Source of the DNA: Synanceia verrucosa
Taxonomy: Eukaryota > Chordata > Actinopteri > Perciformes > Synanceiidae
Reading direction: 5' to 3'
Length of the DNA: 64,000 nucleotides
NCBI GenBank assembly: GCA_029721515.1
Contig: CM056551.1
Span: forward strand, 31,552,501 to 31,616,500
The notes under the pieces are model-generated. The model had not been told where the DNA came from, did not search any database, and was given only the letters and a program-made list of their open reading frames with translations. Positions 11,601 through 22,964 of the stretch are shown piece after piece (position 1 is the first letter of the stretch; every line of letters begins with the position of its first letter). A program made the position numbers and the translations under genes.

Positions 11601-12130
11601 ACAACGGTTCCATTTACTTCAACAAGTTCCAGAGTCACACCATCATCAAGTTCGACTTCAGCTCGTCTCTCATCAGTCGCTCCCGGCAGCTTGACTTTGC
11701 CGGCTACAACAACATGTACCATTACTCATGGGGGGGGCACTCAGACATTGATCTCATGGTGGACGAGGGGGGGCTCTGGGCTGTGTATGCCACCAATCAG
11801 AATGCTGGGAACATTGTCCTCAGCCAGTTAAACCCAAACACTCTCCAGATCATCCGTAGCTGGACCACCAACCACCCGAAACGTAGCGCCGGCGAGGCAT
11901 TCATGATCTGTGGAACGCTGTATGTTACTAATGGGTACTCAGGTGGAACCAAAGTGTACTATGCCTACTCCACCAACTCCTCCACCTACGAGTACATCGA
12001 CATTCCTCTGACCAATAAATACAGCCACCTCTCCATGCTGGACTACAACCCCCGAGAGAGAGCGCTCTACGCCTGGAACAACGGCCACCAAGTACTTTAT
12101 AATGTTACTCTGTACCACATCATTCAGTGA
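5668..12130 (+). CDS. olfm1: Olfactomedin-1 / noelin-1 (short B-type N terminus)
   Basis: Six coding exons: 5668-5733, 6715-6864, 8141-8296, 9810-10029, 11085-11191 and 11468-12130. All introns are GT-AG and phases agree (0,0,0,1,0), giving 453 residues. Residues 1-22 form a hydrophobic signal segment resembling the mammalian B-isoform first exon. Residues 23-72 hold the conserved Noelin domain with Cys-rich spacing. Residues 73-197 are heptad-like coiled coil that drives oligomerisation. About 199-453 is the olfactomedin beta-propeller, with the expected disulfide pair C199 (CGKLTG) and C381 (MICGTL). The family is secreted and neuronal, binding AMPA-receptor complexes and the Nogo receptor. 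The ending VTNGYSGGTKV fits OLFM1 better than OLFM2 or OLFM3. The alternative A-type first exons were not found. Introns carry SINEs and minisatellites. Confidence 0.95.
6866..6983. repeat. 36-bp minisatellite at the exon 2 splice donor
   Basis: A unit of about 36 bp built from 'agtactactgatagtacta' and 'ctgcaagtactcctaca' repeats roughly three times. It begins directly at the splice donor of olfm1 exon 2 (GT at 6865) and ends at the SINE. Confidence 0.8.
6985..7344 (-). mobile_element. tRNA-derived SINE, copy B
   Basis: Full-length copy of the (ATCC)n-tailed SINE in olfm1 intron 2, tail at 6985-7000 and tRNA-like head at about 7280-7344. The sequence just to its right (7346-7404) resembles the right flank of copy A, so these two copies seem to derive from one duplicated segment rather than two insertions. 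Confidence 0.85.
7405..7690. repeat. Dispersed repeat with (CA)n tract
   Basis: Contains 'gtaataatggtaaatggtg', a (CA)n run at about 7505-7531, and 'tcttgctcaaggatacttc'. As I remember it, this combination marks a repeat common in teleost genomes. No coding potential is seen. An (AAT)n tract follows at about 7718-7740. Confidence 0.55.
7757..8036 (+). mobile_element. tRNA-derived SINE, copy C (head missing)
   Basis: Same SINE family as copy B but in the opposite orientation. It starts inside the element at 'tgtggagtttgcatgttctc', lacks the tRNA-like head, and ends in the GGAT tail near 8030. Confidence 0.85.
8340..9790. other. olfm1 intron 3, no further feature recognised
   Basis: I can support no gene, RNA or classifiable repeat in this intron. 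Short simple-sequence patches (gatagata near 8318-8332) are the only low-complexity DNA noticed. Confidence 0.5.
10107..10944 (-). mobile_element. tRNA-derived SINE, copy D, split by a LINE end
   Basis: The tail (10107-10179) and the body plus head (10695-10944) of one SINE are separated by a LINE 3' fragment at 10180-10694. Joining across a duplicated ATCAC restores the usual SINE sequence. Confidence 0.85.
10180..10694 (+). mobile_element. CR1/L2-group LINE 3' end fragment
   Basis: Ends in 'aatgacaataaaggctttt' plus repeated 'gattt', a tail typical of fish CR1/L2-group LINEs. It is flanked by the 5-bp direct repeat ATCAC (10175-10179 and 10695-10699), which marks a target-site duplication inside SINE copy D. 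No coding sequence remains. Confidence 0.75.
11468..12130 (+). other. olfm1: olfm1 terminal exon encoding the olfactomedin domain
   Basis: This exon supplies residues 234-453, most of the beta-propeller. It contains the metal-site neighbourhood SDIDLMVDE and the conserved NQNAGNI and PKRSAGEAFMICG stretches. It ends VLYNVTLYHIIQ and stop TGA at 12128-12130. It carries several N-x-S/T sites (NFT, NGS, NVT). Confidence 0.95.
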
Positions 12131-12478
12131 CACTAGAGAGTACATAAAGTACTTTATAACGTTACTCTGTACCACACCATTCAGTGACACTAGAGAGTAC
12201 ATAAAGTACTTTATAACGTTACTCTGTACCACGCCATTCAGTGACGCTAGAGAGTACATAAAGTACTTTATAACGTTACTCTGTACCACGCCATTCAGTG
12301 ACGCTAGAGAGTACATAAAGTACTTTATAACGTTACTCTGTACCACGCCATTCAGTGACACTAGAGAGTACATAAAGTACTTTATAACGTTACTCTGTAC
12401 CACGCCATTCAGTGACACTAGAGAGTACATAAAGTACTTTATAACGTAACTCTGTACCACGCCATTCAGTGACACTAA
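12090..12478 (+). repeat. 57-bp minisatellite that includes the olfm1 stop codon
   Basis: Unit starts fall at 12090, 12147, 12204, 12261, 12318, 12375 and 12432, an exact 57-bp period with almost seven copies. The first unit starts inside the last coding exon and contains the natural stop. Later units keep 'gtactttataacgttactc' and the TGA with only a few substitutions. Because 57 is divisible by three, open frames run through the array in both directions; these are not genes. Confidence 0.95.
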
Positions 12479-12702
12479 AGACGTGAACTGCTAACTTAGC
12501 ACAAAGACTGGAAGCATTGGGAAATCCATTGATTGACATGTTGCTTGTCATTAGCTTGGCAGTTAACGGCCCATCCACTGACCAGTTGGACTTCTGGGAT
12601 GTTTAATGTGGTTACTGCACTTAGTGCTTTTCGGTCAGCTAACAGCTTCAATGCTAATTGCTGCTAAAGCCACAATGAACTAATTCTATTGTACACCTGT
12701 TC

Positions 12703-12708
12703 AATAAA
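12703..12708 (+). promoter_or_regulatory. Candidate olfm1 polyadenylation signal
   Basis: An AATAAA hexamer lies about 570 bp after the stop, in AT-rich non-repetitive sequence. It is the first canonical hexamer I notice downstream of the minisatellite. Confidence 0.45.
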
Positions 12709-13559
12709 CAACAAACAACATGTAAATATACTAACAAGCTAACAACATTTGTTGTATTTTTTATCTTCTGACAATGACTCAAAGCATTGTGCTAAGCTCG
12801 GCTAGTGGTTCTCACTGCTTCTAGTTAATTCTGTCATCAAATATAGTTTCATTTGGCTGCCACTTTTTTGTTAATGACCAAAGTAGTTGACACAAATGTA
12901 CTTGAAATGTAAAAAAGAAATGCACTGATGCAATCACACAGGAAATGAAACTTCTGTCATAACAAGAGTAACTGAAATATTTAAATTATTTGATGGTGTG
13001 CACTTAAGAATGCAGCACATTTTTTATGATGAGAATTTTTTCTGTGGATGTGGGATTTTCTGACTTTGTGAAATCATACTCATTGTTCGTACTTTGAAAT
13101 AATAATAATAATAATGTCTTTTCTTACTGTTCTGTATAATACAGAACTATATTTTCCAATAATTCCTTTAGCTTGTAAATGTGTGGTCATAGGTTGAAAA
13201 GGGCTGCAACAAAATCGTTCTCCACCTTTTCAATTGACATTACATCATGCTCAAAGCATTCTGGGATATGTAGTGTCCAGCAGCTCCCATCACATTACCT
13301 CCTCAGCTGGTCTGCTGCTGTCTTCAGGCCTGCAGCACCATCAGAACCAGCAGGATCCAGGACTGTGCAGGTCCAGATTTAAACCACATTCAGGTCAGAG
13401 AAGATCTGTTACTCAGAGACGTTTTTCTGTTCGTTCTTTCGTCCTTGTGTTGTTTTTTTTTTACAAACTGAAATGTGTTATAGCTCATCTGAACAGTGAC
13501 TTTAAGATTGAAAACAGCAGCATGTTATGTAAAGGGTTGTAATATGTGTATATCTATAT

Positions 13560-15020
13560 ATTTTTTTTTTTTTACGACAGTAGAATAAAGAGACTTGCCG
13601 GTTGCTGGTTCTCTATTATTCTTGCCACTTTTTCAATGTTACGACACTCAAGACATGCTCAAAAAGTCCTGAAATTTTGCAGGCAGGTCGGGGCTGATGA
13701 AACTGCATATTTTACTGAGCATAATCATGGACAAAAAAAATATGCGTTTGCACCGCTTCAGTTTGTTATGTTCAGTGAATTTGTCATAGGACTGTGAAAT
13801 TATGTAGAGCTCTCAGAGACCTTTGATTTCACTCGCGGGGAATTTTCTCTAAAATGCACAGGGAAGGAACTACAAATTATTTTCCAAGCACAAATTCTTC
13901 CACATTTACAACCACTGAACCAAATGATGTCAACACATCCCATATATGTAATAGCGCCACTTAATGGTGATGATATCCTGCTAGAATTTGTAAATGACAG
14001 ACTTGTCGTGCAGATTCTGCATTATGAATTTCACTGGATTTTGTGTAACTGCAACATGGTGGCGCTATATAGTTTGCTGAAAAAAATAAGAGTTCTTGTC
14101 CCACTGCAACAACCTCTCAGCCACATGAAATGCAATACACAAATAAAGGGGGCTGACCTCTTAAAGATTTCAGTGTCAATGTGACGATAATCCTAAAAAT
14201 GGCTATTATAGCGCCTCCTAGAAAATTTCAAAATATAAGTCCTGCCCCTGAGTTTTAACCCACAGCTATGAAATTTGTTATGTAGGACTTGAAGACGAAC
14301 AAAAAAGCCTCTTGGACCCATGGGCCACGCCCTACTGGCAGTCAGCCATTTTAATTTGAAATATTGTTTGTTTTTGTTTTTTTTTTTACAAATTTTGCGT
14401 TGGCTATTCAAGTTAAGTCACATTTTTTTTTTTATTTCAGTCTTGTTGTGTTGTCTTGTCAATTCCTGTTTTATTTTGACATTAATTGTCTCTCTCTCAT
14501 TTCAGCCACATTACTTCCTGTTTCCAGTGCCTGGTTGTTTGATTCCAGCTGTTCCTTATTTCTTCATGTATTAATAGTCTGTCTCCCCCTTGTCCAGTGC
14601 CAAACTGTCTTATGTTATATCCACCAAGCTAACAGCCATCCCTTGTCATTGATCCCTTGCCTTGTCAGGTTCAGTGTCATGTCTTGTTCTGTCTTTTGTT
14701 TCTCACTTTGTTGTTTTTTCGCCACATGTCAGTTTGTATCTTTAGTGTAGCCTTTAGTTTAGTCTGAGAGTATTTAACTGTGGTAGCTGCGGGGAGTGCC
14801 TTGCTTTTTTTTCTTGGTCAGAGTGTAAATTCCTCCCTGTTTTGTTAATGTCCCTTTTCTGTTAACTATTTTTGTTCGATACTTTGGAGTCCTGCATTTG
14901 GGTTTTTGTATTTCATGCAACGCCACACCCTAACAGAGTTTGCCCAATTTTTAAGGTCTTCAAAAATGAACTCCTCCTAGGGATTTCATGCTATAAAGCT
15001 GAAACTCCAGCCACAAATAT
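13560..15020. repeat. Decayed dispersed repeat region
   Basis: Contains phrases I recognise from teleost repeats: 'aaaaagtcctgaaattttgc' near 13660, 'tagcgccacttaatggtga' near 13950, and 'tgggccacgccctactggc' near 14325. The open frames here have no recognisable domain. Ends and family are uncertain. Confidence 0.45.
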
Positions 15021-15154
15021 TCACAATAGTGTACTTTAAAAGCTTTGTACAATTTTCTACTAGAAGGCTTAGTCTGGCAACAGTGCAGGCTTTGAGTACC
15101 AGCAGCCTTCCTGGTGTTACCAGTCCTCAGCACTCATCTCAGAGAGAGATTTTT

Positions 15155-18100
15155 GATTTTTAAAACAACTTTATTGTCTGTTTGTCATCTGGACAATTTC
15201 TTCATAAATAACACCAAATGACAATAATAAGAACAATAAAAGTAAATTAAAATCAGTCTCCATTAATAAATAAATAAACCACCTCACATGAGCACATCTC
15301 CATAAATGAGCTGTCCCTCTAATAACCAACAGAGAACCTGATCCACGGTCCAGATCTGCCTGAAGGACCCCAGGTCCCCTGAGGTCTGGTAGAACCTGTG
15401 GTCCACAAGCAGTCTGAACCGGATTAGGTTCTTTAAAACAGCAACCACACCCACCACCTCGACCTTCCTCCTGTGGCTCACATGCACTGCCATCTTGGCC
15501 TGTCCCAAAACAAAGTTTAAAAGCTGGCTCTTGTGTTTGTGCTGGCGAGTGTATTTAAAAGCACAGATAAAAAGCTGCCTGTTAAAACCTCTTTAAAACA
15601 GGTAAAAACACTTGTTAAAAACAGAAACAGTGCAGATAAATGAGGACACTCATAAAAACAGTGAAAGATCGTCTCTCTCAGTCCACAGAAAGGACACTTG
15701 TACTCCACAACAGCATTGATAACTGAAATAAAAGAGTTCATTGCTAACCAGGAACCAGGGTCCAGACCCAGATGGTTCCTCCACACAGTATCCTGTCACT
15801 TGTCCAACTTTTTCCTGTTTAGAGTCTTTACCAGTAGTCTGTAGGTTTTCCCAGATCCCCCCTCCAGGGAGACCAGGGGGGCTGGCTCCAGCAGGGGACA
15901 ACTGCAATTCTGATAGTCCGGGGCCCACTGTTCCTGCAGGAGCCAGTGCAGGGAGTCCACCTGCTCCGGTCTTTGTTTTTTGAGCAGGTTCCACACTGTA
16001 AAAACACTCTTATAAAAACCAGGCAGTGGAGATGTGCTCATGTTTTTGGTGTCCATTAAAAACAGGTTAAAATGCAGGCCCAGGTTGTTAAACCGCTGCA
16101 GGATGCACTGAGCCAAAGGTCTCCACAGAGTGTCCTTTGGTCCAGTCAGGAGTCTCTGGAGGAACTGAAGGCGAGGTGGACCAGGCCCTGCCCCCCCTCC
16201 TCTTTAGGCAGGAACAGGACACTCTGTGGGACTCAGTGCATCCTGCCCCAAAAGAAATCTACCAAAACTCTCTGGACCTGAGTCAGGAGAGAAGCTAGAG
16301 GATCAACACAGGCCAGCCGGTGCCACGGGGACGATGAGACCAGGTTGTTTAGGATCAGGGTGCGACCTCACTTAGGAAGAAGCCACTTCCATCTAGTGAG
16401 GAGCCCCTTCACCTTTTCCACAAGGTTCTCCCAGTTTTTGCTCATAATGCCCAGATATTTCAAACCACCTGTTTTCCAGGTGAGGCCACCAGGCAGCCTG
16501 AGCCGATCCCCCAGCCTCTCTCCCACCATCAGAGCCTCGCTCTTCCCCCAGTTCACTTTCGCTGATGAGATAAAACCAAACTCTTTCACTGTATCAATTA
16601 AAACGTCAATGTCCTTTTGGTTGTTGACCAACACGATAAGGTCATCTGCATAGACAGACAGTTTAAAAGACACATTACACTGGGGGAAGCTCACACCGTT
16701 CAGATGGTTTCTCAGTTTATGTAGCAGAGGCTCGATGGCCAGAGAGTAGAGCATCCCAGAGAGAGAGCAGCCCTGCCTCACCCCCCTGTGGGCTCCAAAT
16801 GGAGCTCTCAGCCCCCCTTTAATCATCAGTACACTCGCAATGTCACTATAGAGGACCCGGATCATGGCTATAAATCCTGGGTTGAAGCCAAAGGCAGATA
16901 AAGTCTGCCATAAGTACTGGTGTTCAATCCAGTCAAAAGCCTTTTCCTGGTCTATGGAAATAAGACCAGTCTCTACAGCCAATGAACTGGAGAGGTCCAA
17001 AACATCCTGAATTAAAGTGACATTATCACTGATGAGTCTGCCGGGCACACAGTAAGTCTGGTCCGGGTGGATGATGGATGCCATCACTTCCCTCAGTCTA
17101 AGGGCCAGAGCTGAGGACAGGATCTTGTAATCCGTGCACAGCAGAGAGACCGGCCTCCAGTTCTTCAGGTCTTGTAGGTCTCCCTTCTTTGGCAGCAGAG
17201 TGATGACGGTCCTCCTGCAGCTCTAAGGCAGTTTTCCACTCTGGAGACTGTCCTCCAGAGCCTCCAGCAGGTCTGGTCCCAGCTTGGACCAGAAAGACTT
17301 ATAAAAGTCCACAGGAAGGACCAGCCCTGGAGCTCTGCCTCTCTGCAGGCTTAACAGAGCGCCGTGCAGTTCCTGCAGCGTTAGCGCTGCTGCTAACCCA
17401 CTGTTAGCTTCTGCTGTGACCTGAGGGAGACCGCTGAGGAAGCTGCTGTGCACATCTGGATTATGTGACCACTCACTCTTAAAGAGGTCTCTGTAGAAAC
17501 CGGCAGCAAACCTCCTGATCTCAGATGGGTCTGAGATCTCAGAGTTGCTACCCGTATGTGAATGAATGAATGAGAACTGAGATGGGGCGTCCATCTGTGA
17601 AATGTTCATGAAACCGGACCAGAGCTCCCTGTGCTGAGACGCCCAGGAGGTTAGCTATGGCCAACTGTTTGGACTTGAGGGAGTCTAATAACCCTCGGTC
17701 TCCTGTAGAAGATGCTGCAATCTGCAGCTCGACTTCCTCACTCTCCAGATCCTTCACAGACCGGGTCAGATCTCTAGTGACATTACGAGTGAACTGCTGG
17801 CAAAGGTGTTTAATTTGAGCTTTGCCAAAGTCTCACCACTGCTGAATGCTGGGGAAGGCAGGCCTGCTCTCTCTGTGGGAGCGCCAAAAATGCTTAAAAG
17901 CAGTTTTAAAAACCTGGTCATTTAAAAGGGCCGTATTAAAATGCCAATAGGTGCTCCTTAAACAAATATTTTTAATAAAAACAGAACAGGAGACGGGACA
18001 ATGATCAGAGAAACCCACAGACTGGATAAAACACCTCTTGAAAATATTTAAATGGTGCTTAAAACAGTAAAAACGGTCCAGTCTGGCCAGAGATAAAAGG

Positions 18101-18398
18101 TTCCCCTGCTGTGGCTCCAGGTGTACTGTCTGTGATCCCTGTTAAAAACCCTCCACAAGTCAGACAGCTCATGAGTCTCAGTGAGCTGTCTGATCCTGCA
18201 GGATGAGGCCGGATGTGGTTCAGGATGATTCCTGTCCAGGTTCGGATCAACTGTGCAGTTAAAGTCACCCCCTAAAAACATAAAATCATCTGTACCACAG
18301 TCTCTAACAGCATCACTTAAAATGTATAAAAATGCCATCCTGTGGGTGGGAGCATAAACATTTAAAAACACCAACTTCACTGATGCTGCCTCTAGTAG
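15155..18398 (-). mobile_element. Tx1-like (L1-group) LINE, 5'-truncated and decayed
   Basis: Read from 18398 leftward: an endonuclease piece with NVYAPTHR and GGDFN (near 18250-18380), then a spacer, then a reverse transcriptase at 17087-16368 with QTYCVPGR, a GVRQGCSLS-type block and a YADDLIV catalytic motif near 16645. A Cys/His knuckle CPFCGLRETIFHCFYEC lies near 15650-15700. The 3' end carries an AATAAA close to 15165. Stops and frameshifts separate the pieces. Its 5' end is cut off where another LINE starts at about 18399. Confidence 0.8.
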
Positions 18399-18767
18399 TC
18401 AAGATGGCGGCGCATGTAGATGCAGCGGCTCGAGGCTCTCGGCTTTTTATGTTTGTATTTGTGTTTTTGCCAGTGTATTCACCTGCATTTCTGAGACTGG
18501 AAGCCCTAATACAGTACGGAAAGGCTGAACTGTGGGAATTGGAGGAAAACTGACTGTTTAAAACGCCAAAACTGCATTTTATTCCACCTGAACTGTTACG
18601 GACCTCAGAAGCCCCCCACCATCCTCCCTCTGTGGCCTAGGAGACGGAGAAGAAAACGTAAACAAAAGCTAGGTAAGTGGAGTGGGCTGTGTGATAGGCA
18701 AAGAGCTAACCCACACAGACAGGCTCTGCCCAGTCTCCTCCTCACCAATGCCACCACTCGTCAACAG
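18399..18767 (+). mobile_element. CR1/L2-group LINE, 5' leader part
   Basis: Starts with 'caagatggcggcgcatgtag', a leader typical of fish non-LTR elements, and runs to the RTE insertion. The same LINE appears to continue at 21963 with its endonuclease frame. Confidence 0.6.
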
Positions 18768-21700
18768 TCCATCCATCCATCCATTCTCTTCCGCTTATCC
18801 GGGGTCCGGTCGCGGGGGCAGCAGCCTAAGCAGGGAAGCCCAGATTTCCCTCTCCCCAGCCACTTCATCCAGCTCTTCTAGAGGGATCCTGAGGCGTTCC
18901 CAGGCCAACCGGGAGACATAGTCTCTCCAGCGTGTCCTGGGTCGTCCTCGGGGTCTCCTGCCGGTGGGGCGTGCCCGGTACACCTTACTAGGGAGGCATC
19001 CCGGGGCATCCTAACCAAATGCCCGAGCCACCTCATCTGGCTCCTCTTGATGCGGAGGAGCAGTGGCTCGACTCTGAGACCCTCCTGGATGACCGAACCT
19101 CTCACTCTACTTCTAAGGGAGCGCCCGGACACCCTGCGAAGGAAGCTCATTTCGGCCGCTGTATCCATGATCTTGTTCTTACAGTCACAACCCACAGGTG
19201 AGGGTAGGAACGTAGATCGATTGGTAAATTGAGAGCTTCGCCTTTCGGCTCAGCTCTCTCTTCACCATGTCGGATACAGCGTCTGCATCACTGCAGAGGC
19301 TGCACCGATCTGCCTGTCAATTTCCCGCTCCATTCTTTCCTCGCTCGTGAACAAGACCCCGAGATACATAAACTCCTTCACTTGGGGCAGGATCTCATTC
19401 CCAACTCAGAGAGAGCATGCCACCCTTTTCCGACTGAGGACCATGGCCTCAGATTTGGAGGTGCTGATTCTCATCCTGACCGCTTCACACTCAGCTGCGA
19501 ACCGCTCCAGTGAGAGTTGGAGATCACGGCTTGATGAAGCCAACAAAACCACATCATCTGCAAAAAGCAGGGATGTGATACTGAGGCCATCAAACCGGAC
19601 CCCCTCAGCGCCTGGGCTGCGCCTAGAAATTCTGTCCATAAAAGTTATGAACAGAATCCGTGACAAAGGGCAGCCTTGGCGGAGTCCAACTCTCACCAGA
19701 AATGAATCCGACTTACTTCCGGCAATGTGGGCCAAACTCTGACACTGGTCATACGGGGACCGAACAGCCCGAACCAAGGGGTCCAGTACGCCATACTCCC
19801 GGAGCACCTCCCACAGGACTCCCCGAGAGACGCGGTCGAATGCCTTCTCCAAGTCCACAAAACACATGTAGACTGGTTGGGCGAACTCTCACGCACCCAC
19901 TAGGACCCTGCCGAGGGTGTAGAGCTGGTCCACTGTTCCGCGGCCAGGACGAAAACCACATTGCTCCTCCTGAATCTGAGATTCGACTTCCCGACGGATC
20001 CTCCTCTCCAGAACCCCTGAATAGACCTTACCAGGGAGGCTGAGGAGTGTGATCCCCCTATAGTTGGAACACATTCTCCAGTCCCCCTTCTTAAAGAAAG
20101 GAACCACCACCCCGGTCTGCCAATCCAGAGGCACTGTCCCCGTTATCCACGAGATGTTGCTAAGACGTGTCAACCACGACAGTCCCACAACATCCAGAGC
20201 CTTTAGGAACTCCGGGTGGATCTCATCCACCCCAGGAGCCCTGCCACAGAGGAGCTTTTTGACCACCTCGGTGACCTCCATCCCAGAGATAGGGGAGCCC
20301 GCCTCGGGGTCCCCAAACTCTGCCTCCTCATCGGAGGGCGTGTCGGTGGGATTGAGGAGGTCTTCGAAGTATTCTCCCCACCGTCTCACAACGTCCGAGT
20401 TGAAGTCAGCAATGCCCCATCCTCACTACACACAGTGTTGGGTGCATTGCTTCCCCCTCCTGAGACGCCGGATGGTGGACCAGAATTTCCTCGAAGCCAT
20501 CTGGAAGTCATTTTCCATGGCCTCACAAAACTCCTCCCACATCCGATTTTTTGCCTCAGTGACCGCCATAGTCGCATTCTGTTTAGCTCGCCGGTACCTA
20601 TCAGCTGCCTCCAGAGTCCCACAGGCCAAAAAGGGTCAGGGTTAGGACTCTTTCTTCAGCTTGACGGCATCCCTCAACGCTGGTGACCACCAAAGGGTTC
20701 AGGGAATGCCACCGTGACCACCTTGCGGCCACAGCTCCGGTCGGCCGCTTCAACTTGCTTGGAGGCACGGAACATGGCCATTCGGACTCAATGTCCCCCG
20801 CCTCCCATGGGATGTGGTTGAAGTTCTGCTGGAGGTGGGAGTTGAAACTCCTTCTGACAGGGGACTCTGCCAGACATTCCCAGCAGATCCTCACAACACG
20901 TTTGGGTCTACCCGGTGGGACCGGCATCTTCCCCCACCATGGGAGCCAACACACCACCAGGTGGTGATCGGTTGACAGCTCCGCCCCTCTATTTACCCGA
21001 GTGTCCAAGACATACGGCCGCAAGTCCGGTGACACGATCACAAAGTTGATCATTGAACTGCGGCCTAGGGTGTCCTGGTGCCAAGTGCACATATGGACAC
21101 CCTTATGCTTGAACATGGTGTTTGATATGGACGTGACGTGTTATGGATCTGTGACAAGCACAGAAGTCCAATAACACAATACCACTCGGAGTCCGGTCGG
21201 TGGCGCCGTTCCTCCCAATCACACCCCTCCAGATCTCACTGTTGTTGCCCAAGTGAGCATTGAAGTCCCCCAGTAGAACGAGGGAGTCCCTGGAGGAAGC
21301 ACTCTCCAGCACACCCTCCAGGAACTCCAAAATGGGTGGGTACTCTGAACTGCTGTTCAACAACAGTCAGGACCCGTCCCCCCACCCAAAGGCGGAGGGG
21401 GGCTACCCTCTCGTCCACTGGGGTAAATGCCAATGTAAAGGCACCGAGCTGGTGGGCAACAAGTATGCCCACACCTGCCCGGCGCCTCTTACCGGGGGCA
21501 ACTCCAGAGTCCAACCCCTCTCAATAGGACTGGTACCAGAGCCCAAGCCGTGCGTCGAGGTGAGTACGACTACGTCAAGTCGAAATTTGGATCTTGGGCT
21601 CTTTCCCTGCCAGAGAGGTGACATTCCACATACCTAGAGCTAGCTTCTGCAGCCGGGGATTGGACTGCCAAGGTCCCAGCCTTCGGCTGCCACCCAGCTC

Positions 21701-21962
21701 ACATCGCACCCAATCCCCTTGGCCCCTCCTACGTGTGGTGAGCCCATTGGAAGGGGGTCCCATGTTGCCTCTTCGGGCTTGCCCGGCCGGGCCCCATGGG
21801 TACGGGCCCGGCCACCAGGCGCTCGCTAGTGGGCCCCACCTCCAGACCTGTCTGCCTTGGGTGACCCTACCAGGAGCATAAAGCCCTCGACAGTATAGCT
21901 CCTAGGGTCATAGGGACACACAAACTCCTCCACCATAATAAGGCGATGGCTCAAGGAGGGGC
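18768..21962 (-). mobile_element. RTE-type LINE (Rex3-like), near full length, copy 2
   Basis: About 3.2 kb on the minus strand. From 21962 leftward: 5' leader, endonuclease frame (SLVLLGDFNAHLGN near 21260; LDFCACH; FKHKGVH near 21100), linker, reverse transcriptase (CGFRPGRGTVDQLYTL near 19940; VGLRQGCPL and a FADDVVLLAS catalytic motif near 19550), C-terminal LINE motifs (MRWLGHLVRMP; TGRRPRGRPRTRWRDY near 18950), and an ATCC tail at 18768-18783. Several frameshifts break the single ORF, so it is not autonomous. It is inserted within a CR1/L2-group LINE. Confidence 0.88.
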
Positions 21963-22690
21963 ACTCAGCAAACTGGACGAAATTCAACTGAGGATCGTCT
22001 CACGCAAGATGGACAGCTGTGTGGCTATCTTCACCGAGACCTGGCTGGACAACAACATCTCTGACACAGCAGTGGAGCTAGCGGGGTGCTCTCTGTTCCG
22101 GGCCGACAGGACTGCCGCTTCGAGCAAGACCAAAGGGGGAGGTTTGGCTCTGTACGTTCATAATGGTGTACAGCAACGAACATCATCGGAACCTTCTGCT
22201 CCCCCGATCTGGAATACTTTTAAACCGGTGAGAGAACTCAGCTCTGTCATAATCATAGCGGCCTATATACCACCGCGAGCTAATGCTAAGTTAGCGCTGG
22301 AGGAGCTCTACTGCCTGATCAGCGGCCAGATGAACGCTAATCCAGAGGCGGCTGTGATTGCGGCTGGGGACTTTAACCATGTGGAAGTGAAAGCTGTCCT
22401 CCCCAAATTCCACAAATTCATCAACTTTCCCACCAGAGTTTGAAACATACTGGACCAGGTGTACTGTAACATACCAGGAGCGAACAAGGCTGCAGCAGCT
22501 CCTCACCTGGGTATGTCAGACCATATCTCTGTGGGACTAATCCCTGCCTACAGACCTCTGATCTGCAAGACCAAACCCACCACCAGAACCATCCAGGTTT
22601 GGACTGAGGAGGCTTCCTCAGTGCTACAGGACTGTTTTGAGCACACAGACTGGGAAGTGTTCAAAATGGACTCACAAATAATCTGCATGC
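21963..22690 (+). mobile_element. CR1/L2-group LINE, endonuclease part
   Basis: The frame reads KLDEIQLRIVSRKMDSC, then FTETWLDNNI, AAGDFNHVEVK and HLGMSDHISV, the ordered motifs of an apurinic-type endonuclease. One in-frame TGA at 22441 interrupts it. Homology stops after DCFEHTDWEVFK near 22670. The frame appears to continue the leader at 18399-18767 across the RTE insertion. Confidence 0.75.
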
Positions 22691-22964
22691 TGTGATGGTG
22701 CTTTTATTGCAACATGAATGCAGTCGGTCGCTCTGATTACATCAGGAAATCCAGCTATCGCTGCAAATTGTGCATTAATGCTGACCTGTTTAACTGCATG
22801 TATGCAAATTTTAATACACCTGGCTGACATGAGGTGGATTCAGTGCAACACAGGTGTCATGGTCCGGCTCAGGGTCGACTGGCTCACTCCTGATTGGTCG
22901 ACCAGCACCTGTGTGGCTCTGGCAGCTCCAGGCTTCTCCTATGGTGCTCCAAGACCTCTCACAG
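22691..22964. other. Unassigned sequence
   Basis: I see no gene or recognisable repeat between the two oppositely oriented LINE fragments. Confidence 0.4.

Noticed and set aside
11939..12475. Repeat protein frames (178 and 115 codons) over the 57-bp array
   Set aside because: The period is a multiple of three, which keeps frames open; no start context or homologue, and they overlap the olfm1 end.
12090..12478. Regularly spaced repeats that could look like a CRISPR array
   Set aside because: Units are head-to-tail without unique spacers, in a vertebrate 3' UTR.
16368..17087. 239-codon minus-strand reverse-transcriptase frame as a possible host gene
   Set aside because: It is part of a decayed Tx1-like LINE with surrounding endonuclease and knuckle segments.
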